A stretch of 64,000 bases of DNA from Isoetes taiwanensis (lineage: Eukaryota; Streptophyta; Lycopodiopsida; Isoetales; Isoetaceae), in contig JAJEKV010000053.1 in assembly GCA_021234155.1 (NCBI GenBank), positions 3,161,025 through 3,225,024 of the forward strand, in the 5' to 3' direction. Below are positions 23,406 to 35,625 of the stretch, piece after piece. The notes beneath the pieces were generated by a model. The model did no database searches. It was not told the origin of the DNA and worked only from the letters and a program-made list of their open reading frames with translations. The translations under genes and the position numbers were made by a program. How positions within the stretch are numbered: position 1 is the first letter of the stretch; every line of letters starts with the position of its first letter.

Positions 23406-25774
23406 GAATCGTATATATGAGAAACGGAGAAAAGCCCGATACATAAACTTGAAATGGAAATGCAGTAGTTCAATAGTTCAATACTCGAGTTAAAAAAAGT
23501 AACTTGAGATCAATGATATCAGTTAAAAGGGAGGATATTCAAGAATGTAAGACTTGTACTTTAAGAAATATTGCAATCCATGAAATAGAAAAAAAAAAAA
23601 AAAATACTAACTCTAAGCCACCATGAGATCTAAAACAAACCGATCTTTTCTTGAAAAATCCAATATACCTGAATCCAACATGCACCGATATAAGCTTCCA
23701 GATAATCTTTCTCAATCGAAATTCAACAAGCCTATTCAATTGGTTAAATTAGAATTAGTTTGCCTAATAACTTAGGCTGGGTAAAGAAACCTTCAAAGGA
23801 TGATTGAGAAAGCCCACCAATAAAAGAACTTAGAACATCCAATAGAATGAAGACACAATGTAGAGGAAAAGGTTCAAAACGTGTGTGAAATTTGGCGCTG
23901 AAAAATCCACTTTAATATCAAGAGACATCTTGGTAGAAAATGTGTTCAAAAGAGAATTTATAGTTTGATAAAATCGTCAAAGAGACTTTAAAAATTTTTA
24001 AATGTGTCATTTGACACATAGAAATATTAAGATGTGTCAAAAAAATTAGAACTAAATATTAAGTGTGTTGTGCATGCGGGCAATGTATATGTATATAATA
24101 ATACAAGAAAAAATTAATATTCAATAGAATTTTTCATTTTCCGTATATTTTATAACTTATACTGTGTCAATGGTATTCCCTGACCGTCAAATGAGACACA
24201 AAAATTGGAAGTGTGTCGGCACATTCAATTTTAAAGGCGTGTCATAAGAAATCTGATAAATAAGTTGAATTTCCCCTTTTTCGAGAGCATATCTCAAATG
24301 AAGACGTGATGTAGAAAGGATTCAAGCATTATCCATCCATGCAGGCCCGAAGATTAATGCTAGAAGTTCAGCCCATGTACATAAGTGGAAGAAAAAGTTT
24401 GCAATCTTACTATATTGGTGTGAGAAAATATTGGTGTGAGACCGCGAAAAGTAGAAGGCCGTCGCTGCGCCCCTCCCAAGAATCTCCGATCTGACATGGT
24501 CGTCATTATATGTCGTGATATTGGAAGTCCTATTTGAAATTGATCGACGTATCTATAAGCCAAAAAAGCAAAGCAAAAGAAACTTATCTCACAAAGCTGG
24601 TAATGATATAAGTAATTCTTTACAATGCACCTAACATAGAGACAACATATATTTATCTGCTTGTAAGCACATCATGATGTATGGTTTGAACAAATGCTAA
24701 TGTCCACGACGGGATATGGACAAGTACGTATTGCCATATACATGATAAGCACGGTTTATGAATGTAAGATAGGGGCTATATGCTCCAATAAAAGGGGGGG
24801 TCTATTGGCGGCTGTAACTAGGACCAAAATTCACAGTTCATAATTTCCTCTAACCAGCAGCCAACAGTGCGGTTGAACCGATTAGTACATATGCCTATCG
24901 AGGATTCCAGTAGGGAACAATATAAAGTGGCCATGATTTGTTCTCCTAGGGAAGGAATATAAAGGGAGGAATTCATGGCCAACATCGGTTCAATTGGGAT
25001 CAATACAATGACATAGGACGGGCAAGCTGACTGCATTATGTTGAATATCTCTCTATGCAGCCTATGCAAATTGCAATTGTTTGTGGCTCATGGGGCATGA
25101 TCGGCACATGGCTTAATTGTAGAGAGAGATATTATGCTCTATGGGGTCTAGAATTGGCGTTGTAGAAGATGCCAGCGTGTGATGACAGGAATGGGGACCG
25201 AAGATTTGGAGATGAGATGGAGGAGGGATTTTGTGGTAACTTCAGTGCAACAATTGCTAGAATGGGAAGGACGGTCGAACGACTGATTACGTTGACAATA
25301 TCTATGCAGCCCATGAAGGATGCAGTTCTTATTGTATAGGTGGCAAGGGAGACAGGCGTACGAATACAGTGTGGAGCTCCCATGTGAAGAAGGACACGAT
25401 ATGGGATGGGAGGAGCAGGAGGAACCATATGGGAATAATGCATGTGGCCTTGGATGTTGACAAAGCATGGGGTTAACACTTTGTTCCATATGTTTTGCAT
25501 AATGAAATTTGCAATCGGAAATTATTTTAGGCACAATCGGCAAGTTTTCTGTCGGCAAGGTTTCTGCTAGATCTAGCCCAACCTACCAACTACATACTAT
25601 ACCTTTTGTTCCTAGTACCAAAAGAAAAATAGCTATTTTTTTAGCGGGAAAATATCTTGCTCTTTCTAACTGCCAATGTGTGAAATTTTTGATTTGGCTT
25701 CCAAAAGATTTTAAGACAAGTTGCAAAGTTGCAGGTGCAAAAAAAAATCAAGGGCTAATATAAAATTTTAATGC

Positions 25775-25837
25775 CACGTGTCAGCTTCCTACCATCGAAT
25801 AAGCGCAAGAACCCAGGTGTCCAGCTTCCTTATAAAA
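25775..25837 (+). promoter_or_regulatory. Promoter-like G-box and TATA box, copy 1
   Basis: CACGTG at 25775-25780 sits inside GCCACGTGTC, a G-box/ABRE-type element bound by plant bZIP and bHLH factors. TATAAAA follows at 25831-25837. Both elements and their spacing recur in copy 2 (29937-29999), about 60 bp apart and upstream of the exons, which supports promoter use. Confidence 0.55.
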
Positions 25838-25885
25838 CAAAAATAAAAAACTGGAAAAATAAAGCTAGCATGTCAGTACATAAAT

Positions 25886-26907
25886 ATGATATTAATATCC
25901 CGCCATATCAACAAACAATTTTTCCGTTTTAATATTTACTTGAAGGCCCGTAAAGTTTATTTTTATGCTCACTCCTTTCTTCCGTTTGCTGCAAGTATCA
26001 CGAAATCAGATCTCTCCCTTCGATCCGCAGCGAAAAAATTAGCATTTCTGATCATTCGTCATGCCCGGCTGCTGCTTTGGTCATCTCGCCGGAAGAGCGC
26101 TTCCATCCCCTTCTTTCGGGCGGGTTTGGATTTTTAGAAGTTCTTTTAGCAGCATGGCCCGCTGGCGGTGCCTGCTTTCGGGTGCTCAAAATGGGGTTCG
26201 AAGAATCCGCTTGAATCGAGTTTGCTGTAAAGTTTTGGAGATCCTGCGGCCTGTTTTCGGCTTCGATTCTTACCTTTCCACTGAAATTTCTTTCCTTCTT
26301 TGAAGGTATGTAATTTTTCTTGAAAAGTTTAGGCTACCACCGACTTCGATCATAAAGATACAAATTCGCTGAATCGCTTGAATTTTTTCCATCCAGGTTG
26401 AGGAGGAACCTATTGATGAAATTTATCATATTGAATACCCGAGGAAGAAAACAAACAGAGCAAATCGGATGGCTAACGGAAGAATATTTAGATTTGGGGC
26501 TGCGGTGTTCTGCGTAAGTGCTACTTTAGTTTATCCTTGTCAGTGTATCACATGTTCCTTGATCTCCTTTTTCAAAGAGGTATGTAATTGAGATAAATTT
26601 TGGTTAATTTTCTTCGGGATCATGTCTCAAGAATCTAAGCATTAGAGCGTCATTTTAGAAACAAAGCCCGCTGTTAAAGCTAAAAGCCAAAGTTCATTGA
26701 GAAAATGGAAGGCCAGACATCAGATATTAGGGATTGTAGATTTTCACAAAGGGGAAGAAGGGCCGATCAAGAACAGGTAATATATATTGTGGGTTTGAGA
26801 TGGAATTTTTATAAAGCAATCCTTCTTTCTCTTCTAATATTAAAATTTCTTGGAATGAATAGGAAAGGTGTACCTCATAGTAAACCTGAGAACACGGTGA
26901 ACTTCAT
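25886..26907 (+). pseudogene. Broken copy of the unknown multi-exon gene (copy 1)
   Basis: This is the counterpart of 30032-31202. First-exon sequence (to about 26305), exon 2 from 26397 and exon 3 (about 26612-26777) are present with the same GT-AG sites. Exon 2 lacks one C in its CCCGAGG run and one base near AATCGG relative to copy 2. Exon 3 lacks about four bases at CAAGAATCTA and two at GAAACA. Exon 4 is cut by the duplication junction at 26907 after GTGAACTTCAT. It cannot encode the same product. If the indels are consensus errors, the missing exon 4 still breaks it. Confidence 0.65.
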
Positions 26908-27447
26908 AAAACAAAACACCTTTGAGAAATTTTCCTTTAAACACGCAAACTAAGATCATTCACCACTTCGATTTAACATTTTTGTGATAGGGACTTAAAA
27001 GCACCTATGCCATCCTTTAAATTCTGCAAGAGCATGCATGCCATGAGCAATTGGAAAGGTGCAGTGGAGAGGTGGAAAGGTTGGCATGTAGCATTTCCCA
27101 TTTTGATGCACACAAGCTTAATCAGTCTAATCTCTTGATAACTAAAGAATGCAAGATCACAAACACGTAATCGATTTATCGCTAAAGATTTTGGATTTAC
27201 ATTTCATCCATCTTGCATTGAATTTAATATGTAGCTTATCTCCCTACTCGCTCTAGGATTTGACGTGGTATCTCAACAAGGTCCACCTTATCCTGCATTT
27301 TGTGAGATCCAACCCGAGAAAGCGGATGGCTAATGGAGTCATGGATACAGCCTTGAAATGGCAAACTTTGAATGCATTTGTGATCCTTTAATGTAAAGGC
27401 GAGTTTGCCAAAGATAATCTATATCTTGTGACTCCACTATAACTGGG

Positions 27448-27605
27448 GAAAGGGGCAAGCGACCACAAATGGAAAGGCTCAAAGACTACCGATGAAACCG
27501 AGAGAGGAATGCAACAAGGCTATAAATACTCCAAGGAAACTCTCTCAACTAGCCTCAAGAAGTGGATTTATCTTCTAATCTCAAAATAGATAAATCGCAC
27601 TTCTA
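27448..27605 (+). repeat. TATA-containing dispersed module, copy 4
   Basis: This is the best-preserved copy: GGGGCAAGCGACCACAAATG, GGCTCAAAGAC, GAGAGGAATGCAACAAGGC, TATAAATA (27521-27528), CTCTCTCAACTAGCCTC and CAAGAAGTGGATTTATC. It aligns closely with 5114-5262, which lies in a different duplicated segment. Confidence 0.65.
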
Positions 27606-29936
27606 CGACAAGAATCATTATATGAGAAACCGTAGAGAAAAAACCGATACATAAACTTGAAATGGAAATCGTAGTTCAATAGTTCAATACACTCGAGGAG
27701 ATTAAAGAGTAACTTGAGATCAAAAAGATAATCGAGATTAAAATTCAAGATATTCAAGAATGTAAGACTTGTACTTTAAGAAATATTGCAATCCATGAAA
27801 TAGAAAAAAAAAATGCCTAACTCTAAGCCATGAAGATCTAAAACAACCACGATCTTTTTCTTGAAAATCCAATATGCACGAATCCAACATGCACCATCAA
27901 TATAAACTTCTAGATAATCTTTCTCAATCGAAATTCAACAAGCCCTATTCAATTGGTTAAATTAGAATTCGTTTGCCTAATAACTTAACGAGGCCTGGGT
28001 AAAAAAGAAACACCTTCCAAAGGATGATTGAGAGAAGGCCCACCAATAAAATTTGCTTAGAACATCCAACCGAATGAAGACTTGATGTAGAGGAAGGGTT
28101 CGAGCCAGTGTGGGAATTTGACACCCCAGAGGGTGTCAAAAGCAAAAAAATGTGTCAAAGAGACATCTTCCGTAGAGAAAATGTGTCAAAAGAGAATTTA
28201 TAGTTTGATTCAAAAAGCTTTTTAAAATTTTTAATATCCATGACACACTTAAGAATATTAAGTGTGTCAAAAAAAATTAGAGCCCCAAATATTAAGTGTG
28301 TTGTCTGTACAAGGCTTAATGTATATGTATACTTAATAATGCAAGAAGAATTAATATTCAATAGAATTTTTCATTTTCCATATATTTATATAATACATGG
28401 TGTTAGTCAAATGAGACACAAAAAAGTTTGCCCAATTTTGCTAAGTTAAATACAATAAATGTGAGAAGAACACCGAGACATTATCTCAATGAAGACGGAT
28501 GTAGAAAGGATTCAAAATCCATCCGTGGGCCGCCAGAAGTTCAACCCATACATATGGAGAAAAAGCTATATTGGTGTGAGAAGAATTAATGAGAAGAAAC
28601 ACTAAAAGACAATATAGAATCGATCCTACAAGAATCTCGATCCCACAAAGATGGATCGATCTGCATTATATATGTCGTGATATTGGAAGTCCTATTTGAA
28701 ATTAAGTCGACGTATCTATAAGCCAAAAAAAGAAAAGCAAAGAAAGAAACATCTCACAAAGCTGAAGTAATGATATAAGTAATTCTTTACAATGCACCTA
28801 ACATAGACAACATATATTTATCTACTTGTAATAAGCACATCATGATGTATGGTTTGAACAAATGCTAATGTCCACGACGGGATATGGACAAGTACGTATT
28901 GCCATATACATGATAAGCACGGTTTAATTGTAGATAGAGAGATATTATGCTCAATAAGGGGTCTACAATTGGCGGCTGTAGCTAGGACCAAAATTCCACG
29001 GATCATTCTTTCTAACCAATGACCAACGGTGCAGAAATGGGACCTAAATTGCATGGCCAACATCAGTTCCATTAGGGAACAATATAGAGGAGTGGCCATG
29101 ATTTGTTCTCCTAGGGAAGAATATAAAGGAGGAATTCATGGCCAACATCAGTTCAATTGGGATAACTAATGACATAGGACAGGCAAACTGACTACGTATG
29201 TTGAGAATATCTCTCTATGCAACCTATGCAAATTGCAATTGTTGTGGCTCATAGAGGCATGATCAGCATGGCTTAATTGTAGAGAGAGAGAGATATTATG
29301 CTCTATAGGGGGTCTAGAATTGGCAGTTGTAGAATGCCAACGTAGCAGATGACAGGAATGGGGGACCGAGATTTAGATGAGATGGAGGAGGGATTTTATG
29401 GCCAACTTCAGTGCAATTGTGATAACAGATGGGAGAGGACAGTCGAACGACTGATTACGTTGACAATATCTATGCAACCCATGAAGGATGCAGTTCTTAT
29501 TGTATAGGTGGCAGGGAGAGACGGAGGCGTACGAATACACAGTGTGGGCTCCCATGTGAAGGACACGATATGGGATGGGAGGCAGGAGAGGAGCCATATG
29601 GGAATAATGCATGTGGCCTTGGATGTTGACAAGAGCATGGGGTTAACACTTTGTTCCATATGTTTTGCATAATGAAATTTGCAATCGGAAATTATTTTAG
29701 GCACAATCGGCAAGTTTTCTGTCGGCAAGGTTTCTGCTAGATCTAGCCCAGCCTACCAACTACATACTACCTTTTGTTCCTAGTACCAAGAAAAATAGCT
29801 ATTTTTAGCAGGAAAATATCTTGCTCTTTCTAACTGTAGTGTGAAATTTTGATTTGGCTTCCAAAGATTTTAGGAACCAAGTTGCAAAGTTGCAAGTGTG
29901 CAAAAAAATCAAGAGGCTAATATAAAATTTTAATGC

Positions 29937-29999
29937 CACGTGTCAGCTTCCCTACCATCGAATAAGCGCAAGAACCCAGGTGTCAGCTTCCTTATAAAA
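29937..29999 (+). promoter_or_regulatory. Promoter-like G-box and TATA box, copy 2
   Basis: CACGTG at 29937-29942 (within GCCACGTGTC) and TATAAAA at 29993-29999 lie upstream of the spliced frame. Conservation in copy 1 supports function before the duplication. A start site near 30025-30030 would be usual for this TATA position. Confidence 0.55.
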
Positions 30000-30031
30000 A
30001 CACAAAAAATAAAACTGGAAAATGAGCTGGC

Positions 30032-31202
30032 ATGTCAGTACATGGAAATGGTAGCCAGTTGTATCCCGCCATGTCAGCAGGCAGATTTTACGTTTTTAAT
30101 ATTTACTTGAGGCCCGTAAAGGTTTGTTTTATATGCTCGCTCCTTTCTCCGTTTGCTGCAGAGTATCTGCGAAATCAGATCTCCCTTCCGATCCGCAGCG
30201 AAAAAAAATTGGCATTTCTGATCATTCGTCATGCCCAGCTTGCTGCTTTGATTCATCTCGCCGGAAGAGCGCTTCCATCCTTCTTTCGGAGCAGGTTTTG
30301 GATTTTTAGAAAGTTCTTTTTGAAGCATGGCCCCTTTGGCGGTGCCTGCTTTCGGTGCTCAAAATGGGGTTCGAAGAATCCGCTGAATCGAGTTTGCTGT
30401 AAAAGTTTTGGAGATCCTGCGGCCTGTTTTTCGGCTTCGATTCTTACCTTTCCGCAAATTTCTTTCCCTTCTTTGAAGGTATGTAATTTTCTTGAAAAGT
30501 TTAGGCTACCACCGACTTCGATCATAAGATACACAAATTCGCTGAATCGCTTGAATTTTTTTTCCATCCAGGTTGAGGAGGAACCTATTGATGAAATTTA
30601 TCATATTGAATACCCCGAGGAAGAAAACAAACAGAGCAAATCGAGATGGCTAACGGAAGAATATTTAGATTTGAGGCTGCGGTGTTCTGCGTAAGTGCTA
30701 CTTTTAGTTTATCCTTGTCGGTGTATCACATGTTCCTTGATCTCCTTTTTTTCAAAGAGGTATGTAATTGAGTAAATTTTGGTTAATTTTTCTTCAGGAT
30801 CATGTCTCAAGAATCTACACAAGCATTAGAGCGTCATTTTAGAAACAGAAAGCCCGCTGTTAAAGCTGAAAAGCCAAAGTTCGTGAAAATGGAAAACCGA
30901 ACATCAGATATTAGGGATTGTAGATTTTCACAAAGGGGAAGAAGGGCCGATCAAGAACAGGTAATATATATTGTGGGTTTTGAGATGAAATTTTATAAAG
31001 AAGCAATCCTTCTTTTCCTCTTCTAATATTAATTCTTCGGAATGAATAGGGAAAGGTGCTTCCTCATATTAAACCTGAGAACACGGTGAACTTCATCAAG
31101 ACCTATTTTCTGTCAGATGGCAGAAATGACTATTTTGACGACATGCCAAAGGCCGTGAATGAAGATATTTCTTTCGGATTTCTCTTAGAAGCCTTTCGAT
31201 GA
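30032..31202 (+). CDS. Unknown protein, multi-exon gene (copy 2), start uncertain
   Basis: I do not recognise this protein. Four exons can be read: exon 1 to 30478, exon 2 30572-30690, exon 3 30798-30960, exon 4 31050-31202 with stop TGA at 31200-31202. The introns start GTATGT, GTAAGT and GTAATA and end in CAG, CAG and TAG. Exons 2-4 (119, 163 and 153 bases) join in one frame for about 145 codons, which is strong support for a real gene. Exon 2 is acidic (VEEEPIDEIYHIEYPEEENK). Exon 3 is basic and polar, and ends in FSQRGRRADQEQ. Exon 4 has NFIKTYFLSDGRNDYFDDM. The start is unclear: the frame is open from an ATG at 30032, but the two copies disagree in exon 1. The G-box/TATA promoter lies upstream. 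Beyond the stop, another frame continues (MKERPSILDFDLHLFSHCC, 31200 on), so a one-base error near 31195 could lengthen the product. Confidence 0.55.
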
Positions 31203-31615
31203 AGGAAAGGCCGTCAATATTGGACTTTGATCTTCACCTGTTCAGCCATTGCTGCAGCATACCAGATCTGAAGGGCAAAATCTACCAACATACTAGAAAT
31301 CTAATTTGTGACTTGGAAATAGGAAATTCAATGTCTACAGAATGTCTAGATTAGGCTTCTGAAGGGCTCAGCTTGTTTGATCTGTGGTTATGAAGTAAAC
31401 CACTTACAGATTAGTGTATACACCGTTGCAGAGCTGAGCTTATAAACGAAAACCCTGCTTATCTGTGCTTATTCAGAGCTTATTGTAAAATCTCTGAAGT
31501 AATGCAAGGTTATACTTGTTTGCCATAGGATTTTGAGATGGCCACTGTGACAAAAAAGGTTTAAATGTTCTGTTGCCATGGAGTGTTTATGTAACACCAC
31601 AGCTATGAAGCTATT

Positions 31616-31846
31616 GTGCCGAAAAAGGCACAAGGTTTCTCATATGCAGTTGGTAAGATCGAAAATCTGTTCAATATTATTCTGGTACAAACAAATTGTC
31701 AAAATGAAAGGGCATTTGAAAGGTACCTGTGCAAGAAATTTCTTTCGCAGAGAAAGTTCTCGGAGTTATGCAAGCTTTGTCAGGAAGAAGGAATCATTTG
31801 GAATGATCTAAATTCGGAACGATGTGCAAAGGAAGATGTGGAATAA
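31616..31846 (+). other. Open frame, possible further exon, unknown
   Basis: The frame reads about 76 codons to TAA and is rich in charged residues and Cys (NERAFERYLCKKF, FSELCKLCQEEGIIW). It is preceded by a stop in frame at 31592, and I see no clean acceptor giving a longer product. It lies 400 bp after the unknown gene and only outside the duplicated unit. It could be a last exon of that gene if frames were corrected, or chance. Confidence 0.25.
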
Positions 31847-32579
31847 TTTTATCATTTCAATTACACCTAAAATTACATGGTGTGTTTTTCCATATACTTA
31901 ACCTGCTATGGCTGAGACTAAAATAATAATATATGTGTTGATCCACTATTGGTAAATTGGAGTGTATTTGCTTAATCCACAATTGAATTGGTGACCTTAA
32001 TCCACAATTGAATTGGTGACCTTCCCTTAGATCTTAGAATCTGTTCAATGGAATTCAACATGGTTCCATTTCTAAAAGAAGGAATTTGTAGGATGACCAA
32101 GAAGGCCTCATTTTGAAGGTCCAAAAAATACCTCCTTGCATTGATCTTATGCCGTTCCCTCACAAAATAAGGAATTTGAAGCGCTTGGTCCCCAAGCTTA
32201 ATTCTGTTGAAGTTTGTAACCATTATGGGAATCACTCATCAAATTTCCTTACAAATCTGGGCATCCCCATCATAAACTTCATTGGCATATTCATTGCCAT
32301 ATTTTAGCATGGAGCATTGATATCGGCATCAATCATGCATAATATATATGCGTGATTAGCACCTATTCTTTGTTACACAACATCAAAGGAAAGAAATTAT
32401 AATTGTAACAAATTGACATTCTTGCATAATATGGTTGCCACATGGCAATCTATTGCGGGCACATTCACTATTTTCCTTGATGTAGTCCTTTGTCGAGAAT
32501 TTAAGGCATTGATTTGGCTACTTAATCATGTGATAAAAGATAGGTCAACATGTTTATTTGACTATCTTTCAACTTATGA

Positions 32580-33195
32580 AGCATAATCATTCATTATCTA
32601 CAATCTGAAGGCTTTTGTCATAATGTCTTATATAAATCCAGGTCCAATCTTGAATATCCATATGAGAGCTTTGAATATCCATATTCTAGAGGGGAGTTCA
32701 TTATTGGCCTAACATGCCAACAAATTCTAGTCCTTTCTATGTTGGTTATAAGCCACATATCCTAGATTCAGTGCTTCAATTCTTTCCAATTTCCCAAATG
32801 GAATTGGGATCCACTCAATTATTCTTAACACATGTCCTATATATGAGCTCCAACATACGTACAAGTTGATAAATAATACTCATCAATCCACTTTGATCAA
32901 ATAAGTAGGACCACCAGGAACTCATTTGTCATGTCTAAATATCACCATGATTGGCCTAAAGATTCAACACTTTCTTCATTTTGAACAATCTGTTTTGGAA
33001 GTTAGGAGCATACATGTGGATGGAAGTTGATTATAATTTATGGTTGAAAGACATTGATTTATGTGGGGTAGTAACTTAAAAAGTGAGGACACAACAAGTG
33101 AAGAAGGGCCAATAAAACCAATATCTATATCATCTTTCACAAAATTTCTATTTAAAAAGTTTAATCCATATCAATGATTCTACAACCTACTAGTT
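32580..33195. repeat. Dispersed repeat family R1, copy 1
   Basis: Blocks TTTGTCATAATGTCTTATAT, GGGGAGTTCATTATTGGCCT, TTCCAATTTCCCAAATGG and GACATTGATTTATGTGGGG occur in the same order at 41915-42655, and the first half at 50172-50470. There are no coding motifs. It may be a non-autonomous element or part of an old LTR element; the ends are not clear. Confidence 0.65.
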
Positions 33196-35499
33196 CGAGC
33201 CCTATTTTGCTTCTTTTTTTCTTCCTATGATGGAAAATAGAGAAAGAGCAAAAGAAATTATAATAGTACGGTCTTAGACTCTACTAGGATAGTCTAATAT
33301 AAAGGAGTACACGTAGTAAAGTCTCTGGTAGAACCACTAAATTGGATTGTATTGAATTGGTTTTTACACCATCCAGGGAGACCACTTGGTATATGGGCCC
33401 AATACAAACAAGGTGCTACGCACAGAGGGTTGCCCTCTATGGCCGGAGGGTGGAGTGACTTAAATCATAGTTCAAAGTCATGTTTTGACAAACAATTCAA
33501 ATTGCTACTTCTAGATCAGTTGGTGGCACGTGGGGGATTGATCCCGTGTGGAGTGATTATATATTACACCAGTTTTATTCTTCTGGTTTTAATCCAATAT
33601 GTGCAATGCTCTGAAAATGACTTGTTGGTTCTTAATCTCTAAACTTCCGCTCGACTTATTGGTATTAGAGTTCTCATTAATATTGCTAATCCATTAGGAA
33701 CTCACTTGGCCCACTCTATCGTTGATGGGGTAAAGATATGTGTGTCATTTCCTTTTGGTGGTTGTGCTCTGCCAGAGTCTGTTGTGATTAAAAGTAGCTC
33801 CATGTTTCTCAAGTTTGCCTAGCAATTGCTTAATAGTGTCTAGCTTGCTAAGTCCGAAGCTTGCTATATTATCTACCCAGCTAGCAAAGTTTGCAAATTT
33901 TCTAGTGAAAAGAGATCGTTTTGTTGCGATCTTCCTCCCACCTCTTAGTTCTGTTTCCTATACTTCGATGCATCCTTTTTTTTTCCTTCTCAAAGTCTGT
34001 CTTGTACGTTTGATTATCCAGTTGGTGTTTCAAGGGTTTAAGAATGTTGTTTTTTCTTTTCGACAAGCTTTCCCTTTGATTCAATTTGGTTGGACTGTGA
34101 TAAAAAAGGGTATCCTCATGTTCATTCTGGCACTCTTTCGTGTGGTAACTAGGGTAGTTGAAAATTTAATCTCTGGTGCAACCAGGTTTTGTAGTGTTTG
34201 TCCTACTAACGCTTTTGTTATTCAGCCTTTCTTGCAATATGAGGCCATCCATGTTGCAGCCAGATAGTCTTTCGATCATTTTACTCCTGATGACCAGGGA
34301 AATTCAAGGAAATTTAAATTGGTTATGCCTCATTTGGTGGGTCAGCTTCATCAATATGGCTTGAATGATTATATATTCTTGGTCTATTTTTACGGTTAAA
34401 TTAAATTTGTTATTCAAGCATAGGAAAGAGCATGAATTTGGTAGCGTTCTTTTTCAGTTCTATTATAGCCAAAGTGCGCTTAACTTAAGGCACATTACTA
34501 GGTTTATACCAACTCAGACCACTTCCATTGACAAAACTGTTGCAATATATGAGAATTCAATCCCGCTTTAGGAAGTCGGGACCTAATAGTCTACTCCCTT
34601 AGTAAGTAAACTTTTATAAATTTTATGAATTACCATCAAACTAGCAATTAGGCATGTGGCCTTGTCATTGGACATTCTAGAATAATATATGGAGAACGAT
34701 AAAATAAATATAAATCTCATAGGATATATAGATCTTATAAATCTGATAGGAAGGATAGACCTTCAAAATCTCGAGCTTGTAAAAACCCATACATTGGATA
34801 AAGAATTCATATGAATCACTATTTGATATGTGGTCATATGGCATCAAGTTACGACGATCATCATTGTTCACTTCATATCATGTAGCTTATATTCTTTTCA
34901 CTCTCCTCCTGGCTAATCATTTGCAGAGGCATCAGCTGGTTGGTCTTACACTTAAATGTTTTCCTATATCACTGCGACTTTCGTTTTTCACGCTTCCTTA
35001 TTTATGCTACCAAATCTCACATCTAGTTTCCCCTCATCTTATGGAGCTTCACCTTATACTGCAATCTTGCAAGTTGGCCCTATCTCCTTTTTACCCAGTT
35101 GCCACCTTTCTATGTATCGTATGGGAATAGAGGAGTCTTGTATTTCATATACATATTTCAACCAGTATAAATCAAGCCTGCAACTTGGTTATCTAACATT
35201 GGATTGTTTTTCATTAGTCTGTGTACCTAGTATAGGAGCTTGCTGACAATAGAAGTTATGCTAGATGAATCAGAAGTTTCTTGCGTCAGTTGACTTCACT
35301 AGCCTACAAGATACAATGTTATTTTGCTTGTGGTGGAGTATATTGTTTGTCATGTATATTTTTGTTGATCTATGGAGAGCATGTGGAATATTAACTAGAT
35401 TTCTATTGCAAATTGTTTGACATATATTTTGTTGTGTTGGTTCAAGGGATGAAGCAATCATTATGGGTCTACTCTGTTATGCCTCTTAGTGCCATGGTA

Positions 35500-35625
35500 G
35501 TCTTTGCCTTCCATTCCTTCATTTGGCAGTTCACAAACTCATATAGTTGGAAGTGCATTCTTTAGTCTTTGCCTTCAATTCCCTCTCTTGTCAGTTCACA
35601 AACTCATAAAGTTGAACTGGCAAAA
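35500..35625. repeat. Short tandem pair, unit about 65 bp
   Basis: TAGTCTTTGCCTTC and CAGTTCACAAACTCATA occur twice with an offset of about 65 bp. The two units differ by a few bases. Confidence 0.6.

Larger units (their letters stand above)
22728..31096. repeat. Direct tandem duplication, unit about 4.18 kb
   Basis: Copy 1 is 22728-26907 and copy 2 is about 26908-31096. Shared order: an AACACCTTTGAGAA start, the GAGCAATTGGAAAGGTGCA block, the TATA module, a long AT-rich part, the G-box/TATA promoter, then gene exons. The junction can be read: copy 1 ends GTGAACTTCAT inside the gene's fourth exon and joins AAAACAAAACACC, the left edge. The intact sequence continuing from GTGAACTTCAT is at 31086-31110. 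The left edge at 22724-22740 carries an A-rich AAAACAAAAACACC that could have supplied microhomology. Confidence 0.88.

Noticed and set aside
33815-34267. 150-codon plus-strand frame, Phe/Leu-rich
   Set aside because: It is hydrophobic because of T-rich composition. It has no conserved motif, no promoter and no splice context.
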